64,000 bases of DNA, from assembly GCA_027531145.1 (NCBI GenBank), contig JAPZRF010000006.1, positions 186,001 through 250,000 on the forward strand, read 5' to 3'. Numbering within the stretch: the first letter of the stretch is position 1; every line of letters begins with the position of its first letter. The position numbers and the translations under genes are program-made. Source of the stretch: Brevundimonas sp. (GTDB lineage: Bacteria; Pseudomonadota; Alphaproteobacteria; Caulobacterales; Caulobacteraceae). The notes below the pieces were generated by a model, which was not told the origin of the DNA, ran no database searches, and was given only the letters and a program-made list of their open reading frames with translations. Of the stretch, positions 1 through 8,464 are shown one piece after another.

Positions 1-139
1 TCCGCTGAAAGGTCCGGGTCATGGGGCCATCGGGCCCCTCGGGCGCGATGATCATGCCGATCACCGCAATCAGCTTGAACAGGGTCGCAAGCCCCACGCC
101 GCCCAGAATGATCTGGGCCAGATACTCTGACCGTCTCAT
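1..139 (-). CDS. small membrane protein, 3' end outside window
   Basis: Partial gene running off the left edge. The visible 46 codons begin MRRSEYLAQIILGG, with one hydrophobic stretch at about residues 8-32 followed by a Pro/Gly/Asp-rich turn (EGPDGP), so it is probably a single-pass inner-membrane protein. The start is the ATG read from 139 downward. A purine-rich AAGGGGAG lies about a dozen bases upstream. The family is not recognised and no function is offered. Its upstream side faces the sodA-like gene divergently. Confidence 0.5.
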   Translation of the reverse strand, partial: MRRSEYLAQIILGGVGLATLFKLIAVIGMIIAPEGPDGPMTRTFQR

Positions 140-588
140 GGTTCGCCCCCGCTCCCCTTCAGCGACGACAGGGCGCACGGTTCCACGAACGTCGCTATCG
201 CATTCTCCTCCTAAGTGAACGGGGCTAGAGTTCCATCCCGGCCGTCACCGGCGAGACGTCGCCACCACCAGCGGGCGGCTATGCGCGCACGAAAATGAGG
301 ACTGCCCCGATGTCCGCCAACACCGACGATATCCGCAGGTGCCGGGGGACCGCTGCCGTTGCCGAGCACACTCCACACCGTCCCGTCGGTCGCCTCCTTG
401 CCCCGTCCAGCGACTGCTCGAAAGGCTCGCCGACGAACGCTCGGCCGCGCCGGCCGACGCCGCGGCCTTGGCAGAGACGTTGGACGGATGAGCCGGGGCG
501 ACGAAACGCCGCCGCGGTCGGGCAGATCCTGACAGCGGCGGCGGGTATCCCTATCGTGCCGTAAGCTGACCGCGCCTGGAGCCTTGCC
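140..588. other. intergenic region between divergent genes
   Basis: About 450 bases between the leftward small membrane gene and the rightward dismutase gene. Open frames here have no recognisable protein character, and I see no RNA gene or repeat. It must hold the promoters of both flanking genes, but no convincing -35/-10 pair could be picked by eye. GGAG ahead of 589 serves as the ribosome binding site of the dismutase. Confidence 0.4.
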
Positions 589-1311
<723 letters not shown>

Positions 1312-1438
1312 GCCGACTCCCGCGGCACCCATCCCTGGCGGCCGGCGCGGCGGCGCGATCGGGACCCCAGCGCGACTTGCGCCAATCCGTTTATCTGTAA
1401 TATCATAACATTCCAGATCTGGCTTCCGGAGTTTCGTC

Positions 1439-3559
1439 TTGCGCAATCGACTTCTCGCGGGTGCCGCACTCGCGCTTCTTCTCGGCGGCCCCGTGACGGC
1501 AGTCGCCCAGGCTCAGGCCCCGGACGCCGTGGCGGAGGCCAATCCCCTGCTGAGCCCCTCGCCGGCGCCCGACGGCACCCCGCCCTACGATCGCATCCGC
1601 CCGGAGCACTATGAGCCGGCCTTCGACGCGGCTATCGCCGCGGCGCATGAGGACTTCCGCCGGATCGCCGAAAACCCGGAGCCGCCCACCTTCGCCAACA
1701 CCCTTGAGGAGATCGAGCGGGCAGGACGGCCGCTGGCGCGGGTCAGCAGCACCTTCTTCAACGTCGCCTCGGCCGACGCCACGCCGGCGATCCAGGACAT
1801 CCAGCGCAACGTCACCCCGAAGCTGGCCCAGCTGTCCAACGCCCAGCTGCTGAACCCGGCGCTGTTCGCCCGGATCAACGAGGTGTGGCAAGCTCGGGAG
1901 TCCCTTGACCTGACGCCAGAAGAGCTGCGGCTGCTGGAACAGACCCGCCTCGACTACGTCCGCGCCGGTGCCGCCCTCGACGAGACGACCCGCGCCCGCG
2001 TGGCGCAGATCAACGAGGAGCTGGCCAGCCTCGGCGTCCAGTTCGGCCGCAACCTGCTGGCGGACCAGACCGCCAGCGCCGTGCTTCTTGTCTCTACCGA
2101 TGTGGAGGGCCTGCCGCAGGACCAGCGTGCAGCCGCCGCGGCCGCGGCGACCGCGGCTGGCCATGACGGGGCTTTCCTGATCCCCGCCACCCGGTCCGCC
2201 GTGGAGCCCTTCCTGACCTCGGCCCCGGACCGGGCGGCGCGGGAGCGGGTATGGCGCGCCTTCGTGATGCGCGGCGACAACGACAACGCCAACGACAACA
2301 ACGCCCTCATCGCCCGCATGGTCAGCCTGCGCGCGGAGCGGGCCCGGCTGCTGGGCGCAACGAGTCACGCCGCCTTCCAGCTTGAGACCGCGATGGCCGG
2401 AACCCCGGAAGCAGCGAGCGCCCTGTTGACCACGGTGATCGAACCGGCGCTGCTGCGAGCGCGCGAGGAGCTGCAGGCCATCAGTGCCCTGGCGGCGCGC
2501 GACGGCGTCACCGACGTGGAGCCGTGGGATTGGCGCTACTACGCCGATAAGGTGCGCGCCGAGCGGTTCGCCCTCGATGAGGCCGAACTGAAGTCCTACT
2601 TCCCGCTTGAGGGCATGGTCGCGGCCATGTTCGAGACCACCAACCGTTTGTTCGGGCTGACGATGCACGAGCGTTTCGACATCCCGGTCTACGCTCCCGG
2701 CGTGCGGGTGTGGGAGGTCCGGGAGGCGGACGGTTCAAAGGTTGGGCTCTATTACGCCGACTGGTTCGCCCGCCCGACCAAGCGGCCGGGTGCATGGATG
2801 AACAGCCTGCGCGTCCAGAGCGGCCTGCTGGGCGAGAGCCCCATCGTCGTCAACAACCAGAACATCCCGCCGCCGGCCGCCGGCCAGCCGGCCCTGATCT
2901 CGGTCAACGAAGCCGAGACACTGTTCCATGAGTTCGGGCACGCCCTGCACGGTCTGCTGAGCAAGGCGCAGTACCCTGGCCTGTCCGGCACCGCCGTGTC
3001 GCGGGACTTCGTCGAGTTCCCGGCCCAGGTCTATGAGCACTGGGCCACCGAGCCGGACATTCTGCGCCGGCACGCGCGCAATGTGGCGGGCGAGCCGATC
3101 CCCGAGCCCCTGCTGCAGGCCCTGCTGGCCTCGCGCACCTTCAACCAGGGTTTCCTGACCGTACAGCAGCTGTCGTCGGCCGTGCTCGATATGCGCCTGC
3201 ACCAGGTGCAGACCCTGCCCGCCGACTTCAACGCGCGCGCCTGGGAAGCCGAGCAGCTGCGCCAGCTCGGCGTGCCCGAGGAGGTCGGGATGCGCCACCG
3301 ACTTGCCCACTTCAGCCACATCTTCGATGGCGGCTACTCGGCCAGCTACTATGCCTACACCTGGGCCGAGGTGATGGATGCCGACGGCTTCGAGGCCTTC
3401 AAGGAAACGGGGAACGTGTTCGATCCGACCCTGGCGTCAAGGTTGCGCGCCGAGGTGCTGGAGCGTGGCAATACCCGCGACCCGGCCGAGAGCTACGTCG
3501 CCTTCCGCGGCCGCCCCCCGACGGCCAACGCCCTGCTCCGCAACCGCGGCCTGAGGTAG
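1439..3559 (+). CDS. dcp: M3-family zinc metallopeptidase (peptidyl-dipeptidase Dcp-like), exported
   Basis: 706 residues. Cleaves oligopeptides, in Dcp by releasing C-terminal dipeptides. A signal peptide (RNRLLAGAALALLLGGP, cleavage near VAQAQA) predicts a periplasmic enzyme. The zinc motif HEFGHALH is at residues 497-504 and the third ligand Glu is near 526 (DFVEFPAQ). The N-terminal NPLLSPSP and IRPEHYEPAF are typical of the Dcp branch. The start is TTG: GGAG lies 7-10 bases upstream and no better ATG precedes the signal peptide. Dcp is the best fit; oligopeptidase A is the alternative but is normally cytosolic. Confidence 0.92.
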   Translation: MRNRLLAGAALALLLGGPVTAVAQAQAPDAVAEANPLLSPSPAPDGTPPYDRIRPEHYEPAFDAAIAAAHEDFRRIAENPEPPTFANTLEEIERAGRPLARVSSTFFNVASADATPAIQDIQRNVTPKLAQLSNAQLLNPALFARINEVWQARESLDLTPEELRLLEQTRLDYVRAGAALDETTRARVAQINEELASLGVQFGRNLLADQTASAVLLVSTDVEGLPQDQRAAAAAAATAAGHDGAFLIPATRSAVEPFLTSAPDRAARERVWRAFVMRGDNDNANDNNALIARMVSLRAERARLLGATSHAAFQLETAMAGTPEAASALLTTVIEPALLRAREELQAISALAARDGVTDVEPWDWRYYADKVRAERFALDEAELKSYFPLEGMVAAMFETTNRLFGLTMHERFDIPVYAPGVRVWEVREADGSKVGLYYADWFARPTKRPGAWMNSLRVQSGLLGESPIVVNNQNIPPPAAGQPALISVNEAETLFHEFGHALHGLLSKAQYPGLSGTAVSRDFVEFPAQVYEHWATEPDILRRHARNVAGEPIPEPLLQALLASRTFNQGFLTVQQLSSAVLDMRLHQVQTLPADFNARAWEAEQLRQLGVPEEVGMRHRLAHFSHIFDGGYSASYYAYTWAEVMDADGFEAFKETGNVFDPTLASRLRAEVLERGNTRDPAESYVAFRGRPPTANALLRNRGLR

Positions 3560-3973
3560 GGGGCGGGGGCCGTCCCTGCATCCGGGTGATGATCGATGTC
3601 TCGTCCGCCATGGTGCCACCCGAGCCGCGCCATGGCCGGCGACATCGGGCGCGATTGGCCGCGCTTGGGCGGGTCAATGCCTCGAAGATGGCCTCCGCCG
3701 CTTCAGCTCAGCCGGCGACGCGGGGGTATCGAACACCACGACGACAACCGACCCCGGACGACCCCGGGGCACCCGCGTGGCGGAACCAGCGAGACGGCAA
3801 GACAGCCTCCTGACGACAACAGGCGGACCGCCAGACGGCGCAACGCTGCCGGCACCGGCGCTCGCCCATACTGGCCAGCCCTTTGCCGTCCCGACAAGTG
3901 GACCGTCGGGGTCGAGCCCCCCGCTTCCCGCGCCGGCCGAGAGTCCGGGGCCGTGGCGACCTGCAGCGGTCCT
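3560..3973. other. intergenic region between convergent genes
   Basis: Over 400 bases between the ends of the M3 peptidase and cytochrome genes. The frames crossing it are Arg/Pro-rich and look non-coding. A short CCCCGG/CCGGGG hairpin near 3752-3769 lacks a T-run. No tRNA-like fold or repeat is apparent. It may hold transcription terminators for both sides or decayed DNA. Confidence 0.4.
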
Positions 3974-4375
3974 TCAGTCCCGGGACGCCTCCTCGACCCT
4001 CAGGCTCTCCAGGTAGGCGATCAGGTCATCGATCTCGGCCGCGCGCCAGACGAAGCCCGGCATGTCCGGATGCGCCGTGACCAGACCCTGGGCGAAGTCA
4101 CCCTCAAGCGCAACCAGGTCGCGTCGCCGGGCGACCTCGCGCAGCGGCGGTGCCGCCGGCATCGGACTGTCGTCAGTGAACCCCACCGCGTGGCAGCTGG
4201 CGCAACTGGCCTGCGCAATGCCAATACCCCGCTCGGCGGGCCCTTCGTCCAACGACGCCCAGGACGGGGGCAACGGATTTCGCCAGCCGACGCAGGCGGC
4301 GACCGCCAAACTCAACAGGGCGATGACAGCGCTCGTTGCGCCGATGCGGCGGAGGGACGGATGAGCCGGCGTCAT
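3974..4375 (-). CDS. monohaem cytochrome c lipoprotein
   Basis: 133 residues. A small class I cytochrome c carrying electrons at the periplasmic face. A hydrophobic leader ends in AVAAC (C28), a likely lipobox, so the mature protein should be membrane-anchored. The haem motif CASCH is at residues 58-62, and M105 in HPDMPGF is the probable sixth ligand. The C-terminal helix (IDDLIAYLESL) is typical. It starts within the end of the upstream host-attachment gene (ATGA overlap at 4372-4375), so the two are co-translated. The FNR-like box ahead of the pair fits a role in low-oxygen respiration (inference). Confidence 0.9.
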   Translation of the reverse strand: MTPAHPSLRRIGATSAVIALLSLAVAACVGWRNPLPPSWASLDEGPAERGIGIAQASCASCHAVGFTDDSPMPAAPPLREVARRRDLVALEGDFAQGLVTAHPDMPGFVWRAAEIDDLIAYLESLRVEEASRD

Positions 4376-4818
4376 GGCTGGGCCTCTTCCCGAAGTCGAC
4401 GCAAGACCGCCCTCAGGTCCTCAGGCCGATCCTCGCAGCGTTCGGCTGCCTCATCCGGCCCCAGCCGGCTCGCAACAGCCGGCCGCAACGCCGCCCGAAG
4501 CACACCAAGGGCCTTTGGCGGTGCGATGAGCGCAACCGTATCGAACCGCTCGCGCATGACGAGGTCGCCGATCCGCACAGCGAGGTCCTTGAGGAACCTG
4601 TCCTCGGAGCGCCCCTGCGGGCTGTCCGTCTCCCCGACATGCGATCCGTTGCCAAAGCGCTGGAAGACGCGCGGCCGTCCCTTCGCTGTCGCCAGGCCCT
4701 GCGCCAGTCCCTCAACCCAGCCGGGGCGTTCCGCCAGCGCCGCGCCGCGACTCGGCTCCTCGAAAAGCCGCGCCCGTCGCCCGTCGGCGACCACAAGAAG
4801 GCATCTCTGAACCTGCAT
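4372..4818 (-). CDS. host-attachment family protein (PF10116-like)
   Basis: 148 residues. Resembles the 'protein required for attachment to host cells' family, a release-factor-related (baeRF) fold of unsettled function. The characteristic N-terminus LLVVADGRRARLFEEP and the central FQRFGNGSH and ALIAPPKALGVLR segments are visible. The start at 4818 is chosen because AGAGGAG lies just upstream and the longer frame has no family-like sequence. It shares an ATGA overlap with the cytochrome c gene. The family name comes from a plant-associated bacterium; no host role should be assumed here. Confidence 0.8.
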   Translation of the reverse strand: MQVQRCLLVVADGRRARLFEEPSRGAALAERPGWVEGLAQGLATAKGRPRVFQRFGNGSHVGETDSPQGRSEDRFLKDLAVRIGDLVMRERFDTVALIAPPKALGVLRAALRPAVASRLGPDEAAERCEDRPEDLRAVLRRLREEAQP

Positions 4819-4864
4819 GACCGTCTCCTCTCGACGATCATCCCGCAAGCGCCGCGAAGTGCCC

Positions 4865-4878
4865 ATGATCCAGATCAA
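4865..4878 (-). promoter_or_regulatory. FNR/FixK-type box upstream of the host-attachment/cytochrome c pair
   Basis: Read leftward the site is TTGATCTGGATCAT, one mismatch from the palindrome TTGAT-N4-ATCAA bound by FNR/FixK/Anr regulators. Its centre (4871.5) is 32 bases from a GATGAT hexamer at 4837-4842. That is the spacing of a class II activated promoter (box at -41.5, -10 at -9.5). It leaves a short leader before the start at 4818. Confidence 0.6.
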
Positions 4879-5006
4879 AAGCCTTGGCGATCCCGTTGGA
4901 GCCTGAGCGGTTGAGGTGCCATCGCCTCGGGATTCCGCCGATGCCATGGATCGGGCTGCCGCTCGAAGCCGGGCCGAAATCCGGGCCGGGCTGGACCGCG
5001 TCCAAC

Positions 5007-6287
5007 TCAACCGGTTTCGGACTGGCCGCCACCTTCGGCATCCTGCCGGAGCCGGAGGCGCGGCGCGCGGGCGAACTCGTCCCGCCCATACGGCAGGTCT
5101 CGGAACAAATAGGGATAGTAGTGGTGCCTGATTTCCGCGTGAAAGATGCGAACACGGTCCTGATACGCCAGCTGCGCCCGCACGTCGGTCGCCGCCATCC
5201 GGTGCATGGCATTCTGCAATCCGACCGGCAGAAGCAGCCAACCCGCCGCCGCCGCCGCCTGCTCCCGACGGGCAATACCGTCGCGGTAGGCTTCCGACTG
5301 GTCGGCCACCGCCACATCACCGAGATGCTGGAAGGCGAAGTACCATTTCCAGTGGAAAGGCTGTGTCATCGGCGGGGTGTCGGCCCACTCCGGATAGAGG
5401 ATGAGGAAGCGCTCCAGGGTGGGTTGGCGGGGCAGGTCCCAGGCGCTGTGCACCGCATCGCGATTCTCCCGGGCCAGCCGGGCCCCATCCGGCACGGGTA
5501 TGGCGGCATTGACCACCAGGCTGGCCGCCGCCGGTCCCACCAGGGTCAGGGCGAACCACAGGCCGGCGAGACTGGCGGCGTTGACCGCCGAGCGCGGCCC
5601 CAGGCGGGCCGCCGCGAGAGCCAGAACGGTCCAGAAGATCACCACACCGACAAGCGCGCCGGCGAACAGCACAGCCAGGCCGGGCGGAGCCCGCTCCAGC
5701 GCCGCGCCCGTGGCGAAGGGGACCAGCAGCGCTGTCGCCACCAGCCCTGCGCGCACGCCGGCGCGCGCGGCGAAAACTTGCGCCGCCGCCCGCGGCACGG
5801 CCTGAAGGGCCGCCAGCCGACCAGCCTCTCGCTCACCCGACCACAGGTCGTGCAGCAGGACGATCAGCACCAGCGGGGCGAGATAGACCGCCACAAAGGC
5901 CAGGTCGAAGCGACCCGGCAGCGCCAGTTCGGGGTTGACCTGTTCATTCTCGTGGATCTGGGCCTCGAGCGCCAACGCCCGGACGCGGAGCACAGAGGGG
6001 GCGACATCGCGCTGGCCCAGGGCCGCAAACGCCAGCGGCGAGGGCGCGTTCCAGATCGGGAAGAAGGCGTTGTAGGCATAGGTCCCGGCATCGACCGCAT
6101 AGCCCGACAGGGCCTCGTCCTCGATCGCCTGCAGCTCGAGCACCCGGACGATGGCGGCACGCTCGCGGTTCACCTCGGCGAGGCCGAACGCCACCGCCGC
6201 AGAGGCGATGAAGGCGAGGATGGCTACCGCCGCCACGGCGGTGCGGGAGCGCCAGAAGAACCAGAGTTCGCGCCCGAGGGCGGTCAT
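5007..6287 (-). CDS. ABC-2-type permease, DUF3526-like (second of pair)
   Basis: 426 residues. Membrane subunit of an ABC transporter. One N-terminal membrane helix (about residues 15-35) is followed by a long periplasmic segment up to about residue 125. Four or five further helices follow, then a large hydrophilic C-terminal part with FHWKWYFAFQHLGDV and an EYRDG-like region, as in the DUF3526 family. It overlaps the upstream permease by ATGA (6284-6287), so the two probably form a heterodimer with the ATPase at 7729. Substrate unknown. The neighbouring TonB receptor suggests a trace compound handled across both membranes (inference). Confidence 0.8.
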   Translation of the reverse strand: MTALGRELWFFWRSRTAVAAVAILAFIASAAVAFGLAEVNRERAAIVRVLELQAIEDEALSGYAVDAGTYAYNAFFPIWNAPSPLAFAALGQRDVAPSVLRVRALALEAQIHENEQVNPELALPGRFDLAFVAVYLAPLVLIVLLHDLWSGEREAGRLAALQAVPRAAAQVFAARAGVRAGLVATALLVPFATGAALERAPPGLAVLFAGALVGVVIFWTVLALAAARLGPRSAVNAASLAGLWFALTLVGPAAASLVVNAAIPVPDGARLARENRDAVHSAWDLPRQPTLERFLILYPEWADTPPMTQPFHWKWYFAFQHLGDVAVADQSEAYRDGIARREQAAAAAGWLLLPVGLQNAMHRMAATDVRAQLAYQDRVRIFHAEIRHHYYPYLFRDLPYGRDEFARAPRLRLRQDAEGGGQSETG

Positions 6288-7732
6288 CGTGCGTCCTCCT
6301 CAAGCCGGCGCGCGGCGGGCAACAGCAGGCCAAGTACGACAACCAGCCAGCCAGCGAGGACCACGAGCCCCGGGACCATGCTGGCGGCTCGGGTCTCGGG
6401 GGTGGCGGGGCGGAAGCGGAACTCGGGAAGGTCGGCCCATGTCTGCGCCGCCACCCGCGTCCGGCGCTCGGCCTCGGCGTCGCGGCTGCGTGCGGCGTCG
6501 TCGGCGGCCTGCACCTGTTCCGCGTGCACTTGATTGAGCCGCTGGATCAGGTCGAACCGGTAGGCCTCCGCCTGGTCGAGGAAGCGGACATGGGTCTCAA
6601 GATCCGTGGCCGCTCCGGCCATGGAGGTCTGACGAACCGCGAGGGCGGGACTGAAGACCGCAGCCACCTGCATCCAGCGCGACTGGGCGCGCTGGGTGTC
6701 GGCGGTACGGGTGGCGTAGTGGGCAAACAGGCGCGCAGTCAGGGCCTCGCCCTCGGCCGACACCAACCCCCGGTAGTTGACCGGCAGGTCCTCGACGCGG
6801 CTTACGCCGTACTGCGCCAGGGTGCGGGCGCGGAACGCCGCGAAGAAGGGATCGTCGGGATTGTGGCTGTCGCCGATACGCCGCGCCTCCTGGGCCAGCC
6901 GCAGGTCCGTCTCCACCCGGGTGGCTGTCGGCTCGGCCCTGGCGGCGAGCGCGGCCGCCCCGCGCGGCACGAACACAATGGCCACCGTCCATACGGCGAC
7001 GAGCGCCAGCAGGGCCCCGCGGCTGGTGCGCGACAGAGCGGAGACGGCGATCACTCCGAGTACCCAGATGGCGAGATAGACCCCGTAGGCCAGCGCGATC
7101 AGCCCTGCCGCCGCCGCCTCGGCCGGAAAGGCCGCCGCAGCCAGGGCGAGGGCCGCCAGCGCCGGAACCAGGGCGACGAAAGCCACGACACCGAGGGCCA
7201 GCGCCTTGCCGGCGAGGATCTCCGCGGGGCGGGTGCCGTGCACCCGAAGTTGCCGCAGCACCCCGCCCTCCCGCTCGCGACTGACGGCGGAAAAGCCAAG
7301 AAAGATCAGCAGCAACGGTGCCAGGGCCTGCAGCACAAAGGCTGGCGTCAGCTGCCCGAAGCGGATCAGGCCGGACGACTCGCGCATGGTACCGAAGGTA
7401 GCGGTGTTCTGGCGGTGTCCCTCGAGGAACAGGGTGGTGCCGGTGAAGGGATCGACGCCCGACTCGAAGGCGGCCAGGGGGCTGACCGGCCGGTGCACAT
7501 AGGTGCCATAGTGTACCACCCGGTGCGGGTGCCGGTCCGGCTGCTGTTCGAAGGCTCGGACCGCCGCCGCCTGGCTCTCTGCCCGCGCCTCCCGCTCCCG
7601 CGCCGCCTGGGATGCGGAGGTGGCTGCCGCAATGGACGAGAGCAGCATCAGCACGATCAGACCAACCCAGGCCGCCCGGGTCCGGGCAAGCAGGCGAAGG
7701 TCCTCTGCAGCGATGCGCCACGCCCGGCTCAT
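6284..7732 (-). CDS. ABC-2-type permease, DUF3526-like (first of pair)
   Basis: 482 residues. Partner permease of the gene at 5007. It has an N-terminal helix (AWVGLIVLMLLSSIAAATS), a large periplasmic loop of about 120 residues, then helices including ALAPLLLIFLGFSAVSRERE, with the cytoplasmic EREGGVLRQL coupling motif typical of ABC-2/NosY-like permeases. A second hydrophilic domain and a last helix (MVPGLVVLAGWLVVVLGLL) close the protein. Start MSRAWR is set by the ATGA overlap with the ATPase stop at 7729-7732; a longer frame exists but runs into the ATPase gene. Confidence 0.82.
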   Translation of the reverse strand: MSRAWRIAAEDLRLLARTRAAWVGLIVLMLLSSIAAATSASQAAREREARAESQAAAVRAFEQQPDRHPHRVVHYGTYVHRPVSPLAAFESGVDPFTGTTLFLEGHRQNTATFGTMRESSGLIRFGQLTPAFVLQALAPLLLIFLGFSAVSREREGGVLRQLRVHGTRPAEILAGKALALGVVAFVALVPALAALALAAAAFPAEAAAAGLIALAYGVYLAIWVLGVIAVSALSRTSRGALLALVAVWTVAIVFVPRGAAALAARAEPTATRVETDLRLAQEARRIGDSHNPDDPFFAAFRARTLAQYGVSRVEDLPVNYRGLVSAEGEALTARLFAHYATRTADTQRAQSRWMQVAAVFSPALAVRQTSMAGAATDLETHVRFLDQAEAYRFDLIQRLNQVHAEQVQAADDAARSRDAEAERRTRVAAQTWADLPEFRFRPATPETRAASMVPGLVVLAGWLVVVLGLLLPAARRLEEDAR

Positions 7733-8454
7733 GCCGCGGCAAGCCCCGTATAGCTGCGATACAGCGCCTGGATATCGAAACGCTCCGGCCCCTCGCCCGC
7801 CGCCCAAGACTGGCCGATCCGGCCCTGGTGCAGCACGCCGATGCGGTCGGCGGTGGCGGCGGCACCGAACAGGTCGTGGGTGACCATCAGGATCGCCACG
7901 TCCCGGGCTCCGAGGTCGAGGATCAGGTCGTGAAAGTCCTGCGCCGCCGCCGGATCGAGCCCGGAGGTCGGCTCGTCCAGCAGCAGCACCGGCGTCCGGC
8001 GCAGCAGGGCCAGGGCGATCGCGGTCTTCTGCCGCATGCCCTTGGAGAAACCGCCCAAGCGTCGATCCCGGGCTGCCGGGTCCAGCTTGACCGCGTCGAG
8101 CGCCTCGCCGATCTCCGCGACGGTCCGACGCTCCCCGGCCAGGTCGAGGAAGTAGCGTATGTTCTCAAGCGCCGAGAGGTGGTCATAGAGAGCTACATTC
8201 TCCGGGAGATAGGCCGCCGCGCGCCGCACCCGGTCCGGGTCCTGCGCCGGATCGGCCCCGGCGACGGTGATGGTGCCGCCTGCCCGCGGGATCAGCCCGA
8301 GCGTGGCGAACAGGGTGGTGGACTTTCCGGTCCCGTTGCCCCCCAGCAGCGCATAGATCTCGCCCGGCGCCACCGAAAGGGTCAGGCCGTCGACCGCGCG
8401 ACGCCCCCCGCGGATGACGACGAGGTCGCGGATATCCAGTCCACCCTCAGACAT
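7729..8454 (-). CDS. ABC transporter ATP-binding protein
   Basis: 241 residues. Energises the two DUF3526-like permeases downstream. Walker A is GGNGTGKST (about residues 38-46), the signature is FSKGMRQK, Walker B is LLLLDEPTSGLDP and the switch His is in VTHD. FSKGM and the overall length are typical of ABC-2 export subfamilies. It starts 10 bases after the TonB-receptor stop and overlaps the next gene by ATGA. The start MSEGGLDI is the only one that does not run into the receptor gene. Direction of transport cannot be read from sequence; the ABC-2 family mostly exports. Confidence 0.93.
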   Translation of the reverse strand: MSEGGLDIRDLVVIRGGRRAVDGLTLSVAPGEIYALLGGNGTGKSTTLFATLGLIPRAGGTITVAGADPAQDPDRVRRAAAYLPENVALYDHLSALENIRYFLDLAGERRTVAEIGEALDAVKLDPAARDRRLGGFSKGMRQKTAIALALLRRTPVLLLDEPTSGLDPAAAQDFHDLILDLGARDVAILMVTHDLFGAAATADRIGVLHQGRIGQSWAAGEGPERFDIQALYRSYTGLAAA

Positions 8455-8464
8455 CAGGACCCGG

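Noticed and set aside
1403..2668. Open frame antisense to the M3 peptidase
   Set aside because: Composition-driven shadow; no start signal or recognisable protein character.
3596..4810. 404-codon frame spanning the intergenic region and antisense to cytochrome c and host-attachment genes
   Set aside because: Arg/Pro-rich; the opposite strand encodes CASCH haem and host-attachment motifs with ribosome binding sites.
4884..7753. Long rightward frames across the ABC permease genes
   Set aside because: Antisense to genes with clear membrane helices and overlapping start/stop junctions.
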